A DNA stretch of 64,000 bases. Source: Pseudomonas aylmerensis (GTDB taxonomy: Bacteria > Pseudomonadota > Gammaproteobacteria > Pseudomonadales > Pseudomonadaceae). How positions within the stretch are numbered: position 1 is the stretch's first letter; the number at the start of each line of letters is the position of its first letter. Shown here piece by piece: positions 17,222-26,674 of the stretch. The notes beneath the pieces are model-generated. The model saw nothing but the letters and a program-made list of their open reading frames with translations. It was not told the DNA's origin and made no database searches. Where the stretch lies: assembly GCF_001702265.1 (NCBI RefSeq), contig NZ_MAUE01000005.1, positions 1 through 64,000 of the forward strand, given 5' to 3'. Made by a program: the position numbers and the translations under genes.

Positions 17222-18511
17222 ATGACTGCCACCTTTTCTCCACAGGCGCAGCGTTTTTCCCGCTCCGACTACAAAACCCTGGGCCTGGCCGCCCTCGGTG
17301 GCGCGCTGGAAATCTACGACTTCATCATCTTCGTATTCTTCGCGCTGACCCTGAGCCAGCTGTTTTTCCCGCCGGAAATGCCCGAGTGGCTGCGCCTGCT
17401 GCAAAGTTTCGGGATCTTCGTGACCGGCTACCTGGCACGCCCGCTGGGCGGCATCCTGATGGCGCACTTTGCCGATCACCTGGGGCGCAAGCGCGTGTTC
17501 AGCCTGAGCATCCTGATGATGGCCTTGCCCTGCCTGCTGATCGGGATCATGCCCACCTACGCGCAAATCGGTTATTTCGCGCCGCTGATCCTGCTCGTGC
17601 TGCGGGTGCTGCAAGGTGCCGCGGTCGGCGGTGAAGTCCCCAGCGCCTGGACGTTCGTCGCCGAGCACGCGCCGCCGCATCATCGCGGCTACGCCCTGGG
17701 CTTCCTGCAGGCCGGCCTGACCTTTGGCTACCTGCTCGGTGCGCTGACCGCGACGCTGCTGGCACAAGTCTTCACCCCGGCCGAAATCCTCGACTACGCC
17801 TGGCGTTTTCCCTTCCTGCTCGGCGGTGTGTTCGGCGTGATCGGCGTGTGGCTGCGCCGCTGGCTGAGTGAAACCCCGGTATTCCTCGAAATGCAGGCCC
17901 GCCGCCACGCGGCTGCCGAACTGCCGCTGCGCACGGTATTGCGTGACCATCGCGCCGTGCTGCTGCCAGCGATGGTCCTCACCTGCGTGCTCACCTCGGC
18001 CGTGGTCGTGCTGGTGGTCATCACCCCGACCATGATGCAGAAAACCTTTGGCATGAGCCCCAGCCACACCTTCGCCTTGAGCGCGCTGGGCATCGTCTTC
18101 CTGAACATCGGCTGCATCCTCGCCGGCCTGCTGGTGGACCGCATCGGCGCCTGGCGCGCGGTGCGGGTCTACAGCGTGTTGCTGCCGCTGGGGGTCGCGC
18201 TGCTCTACGCCAGCCTGATCAACGGGGGCGTGTGGCTCGGCGCGGCCTACGCCGTGGCGGGCTTGAGTTGCGGGGTGGTGGGCGCGGTGCCGTCGGTGAT
18301 GGTCGGGCTGTTTCCGGCGCCGGTGCGGGTGTCGGGAATTTCCTTCACCTACAACATCGCCTATGCACTGTGGGCGAGCACTACGCCGCTGCTGCTGATT
18401 GCGCTGATGCCGACCAGCCCGTGGATTTGCGTGGGGTATTGCGTGGTGATGGGCGCGGTGGGGGTGGGAAGTGTGGCGCTGTTTGGCAAGCGCCACACCC
18501 TGGTTGGCTGA
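17222..18511 (+). CDS. MFS transporter, metabolite:H+ symporter type
   Basis: A 429-aa transporter with about 12 membrane segments. The N-terminal LEIYDFIIFVFFA and the loop motif ADHLGRKRVF (residues about 80-95) match the metabolite:H+ symporter family, whose members import dicarboxylates, citrate, proline betaine and similar compounds. Substrate cannot be told from sequence. It is divergent from atoE and its stop lies 3 bases from the end of the converging gluconate-type permease gene. Confidence 0.85.
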   Translation: MTATFSPQAQRFSRSDYKTLGLAALGGALEIYDFIIFVFFALTLSQLFFPPEMPEWLRLLQSFGIFVTGYLARPLGGILMAHFADHLGRKRVFSLSILMMALPCLLIGIMPTYAQIGYFAPLILLVLRVLQGAAVGGEVPSAWTFVAEHAPPHHRGYALGFLQAGLTFGYLLGALTATLLAQVFTPAEILDYAWRFPFLLGGVFGVIGVWLRRWLSETPVFLEMQARRHAAAELPLRTVLRDHRAVLLPAMVLTCVLTSAVVVLVVITPTMMQKTFGMSPSHTFALSALGIVFLNIGCILAGLLVDRIGAWRAVRVYSVLLPLGVALLYASLINGGVWLGAAYAVAGLSCGVVGAVPSVMVGLFPAPVRVSGISFTYNIAYALWASTTPLLLIALMPTSPWICVGYCVVMGAVGVGSVALFGKRHTLVG

Positions 18512-18514
18512 AAC

Positions 18515-19885
18515 TCAGGTCAAAAAGTGCCAGAGCAGCAGGGTACCGATCAGGCCGACGACCGACACAATCGTCTGCAACACCGACCACACCCAGATCG
18601 TCTGCTTCAACTGCAGGCCAAAGTACTCACGCACCATCCAGAACCCGGCGTCGTTGACGTGGCAGAAGAACACCGAGCCGGCGCCAATCGCCAATGCCAC
18701 CAATGAACTCTGGGTGGCGGCCAATCCGGCCATCATCGGCGCGAGGATACCGGCCGTGGTGGTCGTGGCGACCGTCGCCGAGCCGGTGGCCTGGCGCAAC
18801 GCCACGGCAATCAACCAGGCCAGCACCAGATACGGCATGTGGGCGCCTTCGGCGACTTTGCTGATGGTCTGGCTGACGCCGGCGTCGAGCAGGGTTTGCT
18901 TGAGGCCGCCGCCGGCGCCGATGGTCAGCAGCAGCACGGCGATGGGCGCGAGAGCCTTGCGCAGGGTGTTGCCGACTTCGGCGCGCGGCATGCCGGCGGC
19001 CCAGCCCAGGCAGATCACGGCGGCTATCACCGCGAGGCCGAGGGCGATCAGCGGTTCACCGAGGAATTTCAGGGTCAGGCCCACCGTGCTTTCCGCCGGC
19101 AGGGCGACTTTGGCCAAGGTGCTGCCGAGCATCAGAATCACCGGCAACAGGATGATCAACAGCGACACGCCAAAACTCGGCTGGCGCGGCGCCTTGGGCG
19201 GTGCACTGAACAGTGCGCCGATGTCGGCCGGCTCATCCACGTGCAGGCGCTTGGACAGCCAGTTGCCGTAGAGCGGGCCGGCGAGGATCACCGCCGGCAC
19301 CGCCAGGCAGAAGCCCAGCAGCATGGTCAGGCCGAGGTCGGCGTGCAATGCGCTCACTGCAATCAGCGGCCCGGGGTGCGGTGGCATCAAGGCGTGCAGG
19401 GTGGTCATGCCCGCCAGCGCCGGGATGGCGATTTTCAGCAGCGGCTGGTTCGAACGCTTGGCCATCACAAAGATGATCGGCACCATCATCACCAGGCCCA
19501 CTTCGAAGAACAGCGGCAGGCCGATCACCATCGCCACCAGCGCCATCACCCATGGCAGCGACTTGCCCTTGCCCAACCCCAGCAGCGTGGTGGCGATGCG
19601 GTCGGCGGCGCCGGATTCCGCCATCAGTGCGCCGAGCATCGAGCCCAGGGCAATGATAATCCCGGCTTCACCGAGGATCGCGCCGGCGCCTTTGCTGAAG
19701 GCCTTGGCCACTTCTTCCGGCGGCAGTCCGGCACCGACCCCGGCGATAAAGGTGCCGATCAGGATCGACAGAAACGGTGGCAACTTGGTCGCGCTGATCA
19801 GCACGATGATGCTGGCGATGGCCAACAGGACGCAGAACATAAGGCGGGTGTCGTGAACCATCCACGCGGCAGTCGATAACTCCAA
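18515..19885 (-). CDS. GntP-family gluconate permease
   Basis: A 456-aa permease of the GntP family (gluconate and related sugar acids), with about 12 membrane segments. The conserved runs IIIALGSMLGALMAESG, MPPHPGPLIA and ATGSATVATTTTAG are present. I chose TTG at 19885 (product MELSTAAWM...) because AAGGAG lies 8 bases before it and relatives begin this way; ATG at 19861 is the alternative. No gluconokinase or repressor gene is next to it. Bases 19886-20138 upstream hold no gene and include one REP-like element. Confidence 0.88.
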   Translation of the reverse strand: MELSTAAWMVHDTRLMFCVLLAIASIIVLISATKLPPFLSILIGTFIAGVGAGLPPEEVAKAFSKGAGAILGEAGIIIALGSMLGALMAESGAADRIATTLLGLGKGKSLPWVMALVAMVIGLPLFFEVGLVMMVPIIFVMAKRSNQPLLKIAIPALAGMTTLHALMPPHPGPLIAVSALHADLGLTMLLGFCLAVPAVILAGPLYGNWLSKRLHVDEPADIGALFSAPPKAPRQPSFGVSLLIILLPVILMLGSTLAKVALPAESTVGLTLKFLGEPLIALGLAVIAAVICLGWAAGMPRAEVGNTLRKALAPIAVLLLTIGAGGGLKQTLLDAGVSQTISKVAEGAHMPYLVLAWLIAVALRQATGSATVATTTTAGILAPMMAGLAATQSSLVALAIGAGSVFFCHVNDAGFWMVREYFGLQLKQTIWVWSVLQTIVSVVGLIGTLLLWHFLT

Positions 19886-20082
19886 AACGGGACTCCTTAT
19901 CGAACAGGTTGGGGAAATTGTTTCTTTTTGTTTCCTGCTCGAAAAGCATACCTGATACAACGGTTCCAGAGCGTACCTGTGCGATTTTGGTGCGCTCGAC
20001 AGTAACGTGCCAATGGCCCGCCGATGACAATTGTGCAACCTATGGCAATGAGTCGGGCCTATAGCTCTATGCTCATCCACAC

Positions 20083-20117
20083 ACCTGTGGGAGCCGGCAC
20101 GCCAGCGCCTGCCGCCA
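20083..20117. repeat. single REP-like element
   Basis: CCTGTGGGAGCCGGCACG followed by CCAGCGCCTGC, a REP-like half of a class distinct from the doublets at 4091 and 10460. It lies between the divergent gluconate-permease and cation-exporter genes. A related GGCACGCC/GCGCCTGC hairpin occurs at 32981-33014. Confidence 0.5.
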
Positions 20118-20138
20118 CCAACATCACGAGGGTTGCTC

Positions 20139-21044
20139 ATGAGTGCAGGACACAGCCACGCCCAAGTCCGCGCGGGCCACGAGCGCAAGTTATGGTTCGC
20201 CCTGGGGCTGACCACCAGCTTCATGATTGCCGAAGTCATCGGCGCCTTTGTCACCGGTAGCCTGGCGCTGCTGTCCGACGCCGCCCACATGATGACCGAC
20301 GCCCTGGCCCTGGCGATTTCCCTGGTGGCCATTCAGGTCGCCAAGCGCGCCGCCGACCGTAAGCGCACCTTTGGGTATGCGCGGTTTGAAATCCTGGCAG
20401 CCGCTTTCAACGCGCTGCTGTTGTTCGCCGTGGCTTTTTACATTCTGTATGAGGCCTATCAACGCCTACAGGCGCCTGCGCAAATCCAGTCCACCGGCAT
20501 GCTGGTGATTGCGGTGCTGGGGCTGATCGTCAACCTGATCGCCATGCGCCTGCTCAGCGCTGCCAGCGGCGAGAGCTTGAACGTCAAGGGCGCCTATCTG
20601 GAAGTCTGGAGCGACATGCTCGGCTCCATCGGCGTGATGATCGCGGCGGTGGTGATCATGTTGACGGGCTGGGGTTGGGTCGACTCGCTGGTGGCGGCAG
20701 CCATCGGCTTCTGGGTACTGTCGCGCACCTGGAGCTTGCTCAAGGAAAGCATGAACGTACTGCTGCAAGGCGTGCCGGACGGTATCGATATCGACCAGGT
20801 GGAGCAGGCCATTCGCGCCATTCCCGGGGTCAAGGATGTGCATGACCTGCACATCTGGGCGCTGACCAGCGGCAAAAACGTGCTGAGCACACATCTGGTG
20901 ACCGATTTGGCGCTGGACACTGAGCACAAGATCCTCAGCCAGGTGACGGAAATGCTGCATGAACAATTCGATATTTCCCACGCTACCGTCCAAGTCGAAG
21001 GCGACGGTTTTGTGCACGACGAACATGACGAGGTGCACGCCTGA
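20139..21044 (+). CDS. czcD: cation diffusion facilitator, CzcD-like zinc exporter
   Basis: A 301-aa CDF protein that exports Zn2+ (and often Cd2+, Co2+) across the inner membrane by proton exchange. It has a His-containing N-terminus (HSHA), six membrane segments, and the metal-site motif SDAAHMMTD (residues 46-54). The cytoplasmic C-terminal domain contains VHDLHIWALTSGKNVLSTHL. Start at 20139 follows CGAGGG; a TTG at 20133 is less likely. It precedes czcCBA by 110 bases and is probably part of the same zinc response. Confidence 0.92.
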   Translation: MSAGHSHAQVRAGHERKLWFALGLTTSFMIAEVIGAFVTGSLALLSDAAHMMTDALALAISLVAIQVAKRAADRKRTFGYARFEILAAAFNALLLFAVAFYILYEAYQRLQAPAQIQSTGMLVIAVLGLIVNLIAMRLLSAASGESLNVKGAYLEVWSDMLGSIGVMIAAVVIMLTGWGWVDSLVAAAIGFWVLSRTWSLLKESMNVLLQGVPDGIDIDQVEQAIRAIPGVKDVHDLHIWALTSGKNVLSTHLVTDLALDTEHKILSQVTEMLHEQFDISHATVQVEGDGFVHDEHDEVHA

Positions 21045-21059
21045 TCCTGGCTAACGGAT

Positions 21060-21069
21060 TTGTAATGTT
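21060..21069 (+). promoter_or_regulatory. candidate CzcR operator upstream of czcC
   Basis: TTGTAATGTT, with TCTG... continuing to the right, starts 95 bases before the czcC ATG. The same or nearly the same decamer lies before the OprD-family gene (minus strand, 30467-30476) and before the DUF2790 gene (30506-30515). CzcR binding is inferred from this recurrence. Confidence 0.45.
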
Positions 21070-21154
21070 CTGCCCACCGCCCTGATAAGTACCGAAAGCT
21101 ACATTGCCCCCCGCTGGGAAACCTCAGCGACTTCATGGGCGTGGAACTTTCGTT

Positions 21155-22375
21155 ATGGCAATTTCTGTTAGAACACTGTTGGGAGCGGTGGCGTTGTGGG
21201 GCGTCGCTGCGGTGGCCCAGGCGCAGACCCTCACCCTCGATGCAGCCCTGCAAACCGCCTTCGCCAATAACCCTGACCTTGCCGCCGCGCAGTGGGACAT
21301 CGACATCGCCGAAGGCGGTCGCCAGCAGGCGGGCTTGATCCCCAACCCGGTGGCGTCCTGGGATGCCGAAGACACGCGGCGCGATACGCGCACCACCACG
21401 ATAAAACTGAGCCAGACCCTCGAGTTGGGCGGCAAGCGCGGTGCGCGCATTGACGTGGCCACGCGCGGCCAGGACGCCGCGGCGCTGACCCTGGAGCAGC
21501 GGCGCAACACGCTGCGCGCCGAGGTGATCGACAGCTATTACGGCGCCCTTCGCGCCCAGGAACGCCTCGACCTGGCGCAACGTTCCATGGCATTGGCCGA
21601 GCGCGGCCTGGTGGTCGCCAACGGCCGCGTCAGCGCTGGCAAGTCGTCGCCGGTGGAGGCCACGCGCGCCCAGGTGCAACTGTCAGAGATCCGCCTCGAA
21701 CTCAACCGCGCGCAGATGGGCCTCACCGACGCCTACCGCCGTCTGGCCGCGAGTACCGGCAGCGCGTCGACCGACTTCCAGGCCGTCGCCACACAGCCTC
21801 AGTCCACCCCTTCATTACCCTCCGCGAATCAATTGCTCGCACGCCTGGAACAGACCGCCGAGTTGCGCCTGGCCGAACTGCAGATCCTGCAGAACGAAGC
21901 CAGCGTGGGCCTGGAAAAAGCCCAGCGTATTCCCGACCTGGATGTGTCCATCGGCAGCCAGTACGACGCCAGCGTGCGCGAGCGGGTCAACCTGGTGGGC
22001 GTGTCGATGCCGATCCCGCTGTTCAATCGCAACCAGGGCAATGTCCTCGCCGCCAGCCGCCGCGCCGACCAGGCCCGCGACCTGCGTAACGCCGCCGAAC
22101 TGCGCTTGCGCACCGAAATCCGCCAGGCCCTGGACCTGTGGCACACCGCCAATACCGAAGTGCGCGCGTTCAACCAGCAGATCCTGCCGGCTGCGCAAAG
22201 CGCGGTGGACAGTGCCACGCGGGGCTTTGAAATGGGCAAGTTCAACTTCCTCGAGGTGCTGGACGCCCAGCGCACGCTGATTGCGGCCCGCACCCAATAC
22301 CTCACGGCAACCGCCCAGGCCACCGAGGCCTGGGTGCGTATCGAACGGATTTACGGCGACCTCGCCCGGTTTTGA
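21155..22375 (+). CDS. czcC: CzcC, outer-membrane factor of heavy-metal efflux
   Basis: A 406-aa TolC-family outer-membrane channel with signal peptide ending at AVAQA (about residue 24). It has the two-fold repeated long helical structure typical of the family. It forms the outer-membrane exit of the CzcCBA pump. ATG at 21155 was chosen because the longer reading frame from 21104 adds 17 residues before an evident signal peptide. The gene is 18 bases from czcB, so czcCBA form an operon. Confidence 0.93.
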   Translation: MAISVRTLLGAVALWGVAAVAQAQTLTLDAALQTAFANNPDLAAAQWDIDIAEGGRQQAGLIPNPVASWDAEDTRRDTRTTTIKLSQTLELGGKRGARIDVATRGQDAAALTLEQRRNTLRAEVIDSYYGALRAQERLDLAQRSMALAERGLVVANGRVSAGKSSPVEATRAQVQLSEIRLELNRAQMGLTDAYRRLAASTGSASTDFQAVATQPQSTPSLPSANQLLARLEQTAELRLAELQILQNEASVGLEKAQRIPDLDVSIGSQYDASVRERVNLVGVSMPIPLFNRNQGNVLAASRRADQARDLRNAAELRLRTEIRQALDLWHTANTEVRAFNQQILPAAQSAVDSATRGFEMGKFNFLEVLDAQRTLIAARTQYLTATAQATEAWVRIERIYGDLARF

Positions 22376-22393
22376 TTTTTTCTGGAGTGGCTT

Positions 22394-23500
22394 ATGAACA
22401 AACGACACGGCGTGGCGCTTGCCGTCGCCCTGGGCCTGATGCTGTCTGGCGTGGCCGGCGCCGAGGAAGAGGAAGGCAAACTTGAACTCACCGAGCAGCA
22501 AATCGAAGCTGCCGGCATACAGCTCGCCCAGGCCCAGCCCCGACAGATCAGCACCTTGCTGACGCTGCCGGGAGAGGTGCGTTTCGATGAGGACCGCACC
22601 TCGCATATCGTGCCGCGTGCGGCCGGGGTAGTGGAGTCGGTGCGGGTCAATCTCGGGCAATCGGTGAAGAAAGGCGAGCTGCTGGCGGTGATCGCCAGCC
22701 AGCAGATTTCCGATCAGCGCAGTGAGCTGGCCGCCAGTGAGCGGCGGGTCGAACTGGCGCGCACGACCTTCCAGCGCGAGCGGCAATTGTGGCAGGACAA
22801 GATTTCCGCCGAGCAGGACTACCTGCTGGCGCGCCAGACCCTGCAAGAGGCCGAAATCGCCCTGAACAATGCCCGCCAGAAGATGACGGCCCTCAGCGGC
22901 AGCGCCGTGCTGGTGGGCGGCAACCGCTATGAATTGCGGGCGCCTTTCGCCGGTGTGGTGGTGGAAAAACACCTGGGTGTCGGCGAGGTAGTCAGCGAAA
23001 CCAGCAACGCGTTCACCCTCTCGGACCTGTCCCAGGTGTGGGTTACCTTCGGCGTGTTTCCCAAGGATCTGAACAAGGTCCGGCTCGGCAAACCGGTGAA
23101 AGTCAGCTCCACCGAAATGGGCACCGAGGTACTCGGCAGCGTGGCTTATGTCGGCAATTTACTCGGCGAGCAGACGCGCACCGCCACCGTACGTGTGACG
23201 GTGCCCAACCCCGACGACGCCTGGCGTCCTGGGTTGTTCGTGACGGTACAACTGGTCACCGACACCTACCAGGCCAAGGTCACGGTGCCGCAAACGGCGA
23301 TCCAGACCGTCGAGGACAAACCGTCGGTATTCGTGCGTACCCCGGACGGTTTTATCACGCGCCATCTCGAACTCGGCCTGAGTGAAAACGGCTACGTCGA
23401 AGTGCGCCAAGGCCTCGATGCCGGGGCGCAAGTGGCCACGGTTGGCAGCTTCATCCTCAAGTCCGAACTGGGCAAGGGCTCGGCCGAGCACGCCCATTGA
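22394..23500 (+). CDS. czcB: CzcB, periplasmic adaptor of heavy-metal efflux
   Basis: A 368-aa membrane-fusion protein with a signal peptide (cut after about residue 23, GVAGA), then biotinyl-lipoyl halves around a short helical hairpin (residues about 75-190) and a beta-barrel domain containing RTATVRVTVPNPDDAWRPG. It links the RND pump CzcA to CzcC. Ribosome-binding site GGAG lies upstream. It lies 18 bases before czcA. Confidence 0.94.
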   Translation: MNKRHGVALAVALGLMLSGVAGAEEEEGKLELTEQQIEAAGIQLAQAQPRQISTLLTLPGEVRFDEDRTSHIVPRAAGVVESVRVNLGQSVKKGELLAVIASQQISDQRSELAASERRVELARTTFQRERQLWQDKISAEQDYLLARQTLQEAEIALNNARQKMTALSGSAVLVGGNRYELRAPFAGVVVEKHLGVGEVVSETSNAFTLSDLSQVWVTFGVFPKDLNKVRLGKPVKVSSTEMGTEVLGSVAYVGNLLGEQTRTATVRVTVPNPDDAWRPGLFVTVQLVTDTYQAKVTVPQTAIQTVEDKPSVFVRTPDGFITRHLELGLSENGYVEVRQGLDAGAQVATVGSFILKSELGKGSAEHAH

Positions 23501-23518
23501 TCCCGCGAGTGATTTCTC

Positions 23519-26500
23519 ATGTTTGAGCGCCTTATCCAATTCGCCATCGAGCAGCGCATCATCGTGCTGCTGGCAGTGCTGTTGATGGCCGGTGTCGGCA
23601 TCGCCAGCTATCAGAAACTGCCGATCGACGCGGTGCCCGACATCACCAACGTGCAGGTGCAGATCAACTCGGCGGCGGCGGGGTTTTCGCCGCTGGAAAC
23701 CGAGCAGCGCATCACCTTTCCCATCGAGACCGCCATGGCCGGGTTGCCCGGCATGCAGCAGACCCGTTCGCTGTCGCGCTCGGGCCTGTCGCAGGTGACG
23801 GTGATTTTCAAGGACGGCACCGACCTGTTCTTCGCCCGCCAGTTGGTCAATGAGCGCCTGCAAACCGCCCGCGAACAATTGCCGGCCGGCATCGAGACCG
23901 CGATGGGGCCGATTTCCACCGGCCTCGGCGAAATTTTCCTGTGGACCGTCGAGGCCGAAGACGGCGCACTCAAGGAAGACGGCACGCCGTACACGCCGAC
24001 GGACCTGCGGGTGATCCAGGACTGGATCATCAAGCCGCAACTGCGCAACGTGCCCGGTGTGGCCGAGATCAACACCATCGGCGGCTTTGCCAAGGAATAC
24101 CAGATCGCCCCCGACCCCAAGCGCCTGGCGGCCTACAACCTGACCTTGAGCGACCTGGTCACGGCGCTTGAACGCAACAATGCCAACGTCGGCGCCGGTT
24201 ATATCGAGCGCAGCGGCGAGCAGTTGTTGATCCGGGCGCCGGGACAAGTGGCGTCCATCGACGACATCGCCAATATCGTCATCACGAGCGTGGAGGGCAC
24301 GCCAATCCGCGTACGCAATGTCGCCCAGGTCGAGATCGGCCGTGAATTGCGCACCGGCGCGGCCACCGAAAACGGCCGTGAAGTGGTGCTGGGCACGGTG
24401 TTCATGTTGATCGGCGAAAACAGTCGCAGCGTGTCCCAGGCGGTGGCGAAAAAACTCGAGAGCATCAATCGCTCGCTGCCCGCAGGGGTGGTGGCCGTCA
24501 CCGTGTATGACCGCACCAACCTGGTCGAAAAAGCCATCGCCACCGTCAAGAAAAACCTCTTCGAAGGTGCGCTGCTGGTGGTGGCGGTGTTGTTCCTGTT
24601 TCTGGGCAATATCCGTGCGGCGCTGATCACCGCGATGGTGATTCCTTTGGCGATGCTGTTCACCTTTACCGGGATGTTCACCAACCGGGTCAGCGCCAAC
24701 CTGATGAGTCTCGGTGCGCTGGACTTCGGCATTATTGTCGATGGCGCGGTGGTGATCGTCGAAAACGCCATCCGCCGCCTGGCCCATGCGCAGCAGCGTC
24801 ACGGCCGCCTGCTGACCCGCAGCGAGCGCCTGCATGAAGTGTTTGCCGCTGCCAAGGAAGCCCGCCGCGCGTTGATCTTCGGGCAACTGATCATCATGGT
24901 CGTGTACCTGCCGATCTTCGCCCTCACCGGCGTGGCCGGGAAGATGTTCCACCCCATGGCCTTCACCGTGGTGATTGCCTTGCTGGGTGCGATGATGCTG
25001 TCGGTGACCTTTGTGCCGGCTGCGATTGCCCTGTTCGTCACCGGCAAGGTCAAGGAGGAAGAAAACCTGGTGATGCGCACCGCGCGCCGGGCGTATGCGC
25101 CAGTCCTGGATTGGGTGATGGGGCGTCGTCCGCTGGTGTTCGGCCTGGCCGTGTTGACTATCCTCGCCTCGGGCTGGGTAGCCAGCCGCATGGGCAGCGA
25201 ATTTATCCCCAGCCTCAGCGAAGGCGACTTTGCCCAGCAGGCCTTGCGCGTGCCCGGCACCAGCCTGACGCAATCGGTGCAGATGCAGCAGCAACTGGAA
25301 AAAACCCTGATGGCCCAGGTGCCGGAAATCCTGCGGGTATTTGCGCGTACCGGCACCGCCGAAATTGCTTCGGACCCGATGCCGCCGAACATTTCCGACA
25401 GCTATGTGATGCTCAAGCCGAAGGACCAATGGCCGGACCCGAACAAGTCCCGCGAAACCCTGATCGCCGATATCCAGCGCGCCAGTGCGATTGTGCCGGG
25501 CAGTGCGTATGAACTGTCGCAACCGATCCAGCTGCGTTTCAACGAGCTGATATCCGGGGTGCGCAGCGACGTGGCGGTGAAAGTCTTCGGCGATGACATG
25601 GCGGTGCTGAACGCGACGGCCGGGGAAATCGCCGAGACCCTGCAAAAGCTCGAGGGCGCCTCGGAGGTGAAGGTGGAACAGACCTCCGGCCTGCCGGTGC
25701 TGACCATCAATATCGACCGTGACAAGGCCGCGCGCTTTGGCCTGAATGTCGGCGACGTGCAGGACACCATTGCGGTTGCCGTGGGAGGGCGCCAGGCCGG
25801 TACGTTGTACGAAGGTGACCGACGTTTTGACATGGTCGTGCGTTTGTCCGACGCACTGCGCACCGATATCGACGGCCTGTCGCGGCTGTTGATTCCGGTG
25901 CCGGCGCTGGCGGGTAACGCGGCCGGGCAGTTGGGGTTTATCGCCTTGTCCCAGGTTGCCAGCCTGGACCTGGTCCTCGGCCCGAACCAGATCAGCCGCG
26001 AAAATGGCAAGCGCCTGGTGATCGTCAGCGCCAACGTGCGTGGGCGTGATATTGGCTCGTTCGTGGCAGAGGCCGAAACGGCGATCAGCGCGCAGGTGAA
26101 AGTGCCGGCGGGTTACTGGACCACCTGGGGTGGCCAGTTCGAGCAGTTGAAGGAAGCCTCCGAGCGCTTGCGCATCGTGGTGCCGGTCGCCCTGCTGCTG
26201 GTGTTCGGGTTGCTGTTCATGATGTTCAACAACCTCAAGGACGGGCTGCTGGTGTTCACCGGGATTCCGTTCGCCTTGACCGGTGGGATCATGGCGCTGT
26301 GGCTGCGGGATATTCCGCTGTCGATCTCGGCGGGGGTGGGCTTTATTGCCTTGTCCGGCGTGGCGGTGCTCAACGGGTTGGTGATGATTGCCTTCATCCG
26401 TAACCTGCGCGAGGAGGGGCGTTCGTTGTCGGTGGCGATCCACGAAGGCGCGTTGACCCGTTTGCGCCCGGTGTTGATGACTGCGCTGGTGGCCTCCCTC

Positions 26501-26674
26501 GGGTTCATCCCCATGGCCCTGGCCACCGGCACCGGCGCCGAAGTGCAGCGCCCGTTGGCGACGGTGGTGATCGGCGGGATTATCTCTTCTACGCTACTGA
26601 CCTTGCTGGTGCTGCCGGCGCTGTACCAGTGGGCGCATCGCAAGGAAGAGGAAACACCAGGTCGAAGCGCGTAA
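23519..26674 (+). CDS. czcA: CzcA, heavy-metal RND efflux pump
   Basis: A 1051-aa inner-membrane RND protein with 12 expected membrane helices and two large periplasmic loops. The signature DFGIIVDGAVVIVEN begins at residue 402 and places it in the HME1 subgroup, which exports Zn, Co and Cd using the proton gradient. The N-terminus (MFERLIQFAIEQRIIVLL) is typical. Its last 86 bases overlap, on the opposite strand, the 3' end of czcS, an unusual convergent overlap of two genes of the same system. Confidence 0.96.
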   Translation: MFERLIQFAIEQRIIVLLAVLLMAGVGIASYQKLPIDAVPDITNVQVQINSAAAGFSPLETEQRITFPIETAMAGLPGMQQTRSLSRSGLSQVTVIFKDGTDLFFARQLVNERLQTAREQLPAGIETAMGPISTGLGEIFLWTVEAEDGALKEDGTPYTPTDLRVIQDWIIKPQLRNVPGVAEINTIGGFAKEYQIAPDPKRLAAYNLTLSDLVTALERNNANVGAGYIERSGEQLLIRAPGQVASIDDIANIVITSVEGTPIRVRNVAQVEIGRELRTGAATENGREVVLGTVFMLIGENSRSVSQAVAKKLESINRSLPAGVVAVTVYDRTNLVEKAIATVKKNLFEGALLVVAVLFLFLGNIRAALITAMVIPLAMLFTFTGMFTNRVSANLMSLGALDFGIIVDGAVVIVENAIRRLAHAQQRHGRLLTRSERLHEVFAAAKEARRALIFGQLIIMVVYLPIFALTGVAGKMFHPMAFTVVIALLGAMMLSVTFVPAAIALFVTGKVKEEENLVMRTARRAYAPVLDWVMGRRPLVFGLAVLTILASGWVASRMGSEFIPSLSEGDFAQQALRVPGTSLTQSVQMQQQLEKTLMAQVPEILRVFARTGTAEIASDPMPPNISDSYVMLKPKDQWPDPNKSRETLIADIQRASAIVPGSAYELSQPIQLRFNELISGVRSDVAVKVFGDDMAVLNATAGEIAETLQKLEGASEVKVEQTSGLPVLTINIDRDKAARFGLNVGDVQDTIAVAVGGRQAGTLYEGDRRFDMVVRLSDALRTDIDGLSRLLIPVPALAGNAAGQLGFIALSQVASLDLVLGPNQISRENGKRLVIVSANVRGRDIGSFVAEAETAISAQVKVPAGYWTTWGGQFEQLKEASERLRIVVPVALLLVFGLLFMMFNNLKDGLLVFTGIPFALTGGIMALWLRDIPLSISAGVGFIALSGVAVLNGLVMIAFIRNLREEGRSLSVAIHEGALTRLRPVLMTALVASLGFIPMALATGTGAEVQRPLATVVIGGIISSTLLTLLVLPALYQWAHRKEEETPGRSA

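Noticed and set aside
23159..26443. 1,094-residue open frame on the minus strand opposite czcA and czcB
   Set aside because: It lies across two well-supported genes, has Gln/His/Arg-rich composition typical of antisense frames in GC-rich DNA, and contains no known domain or ribosome-binding site.
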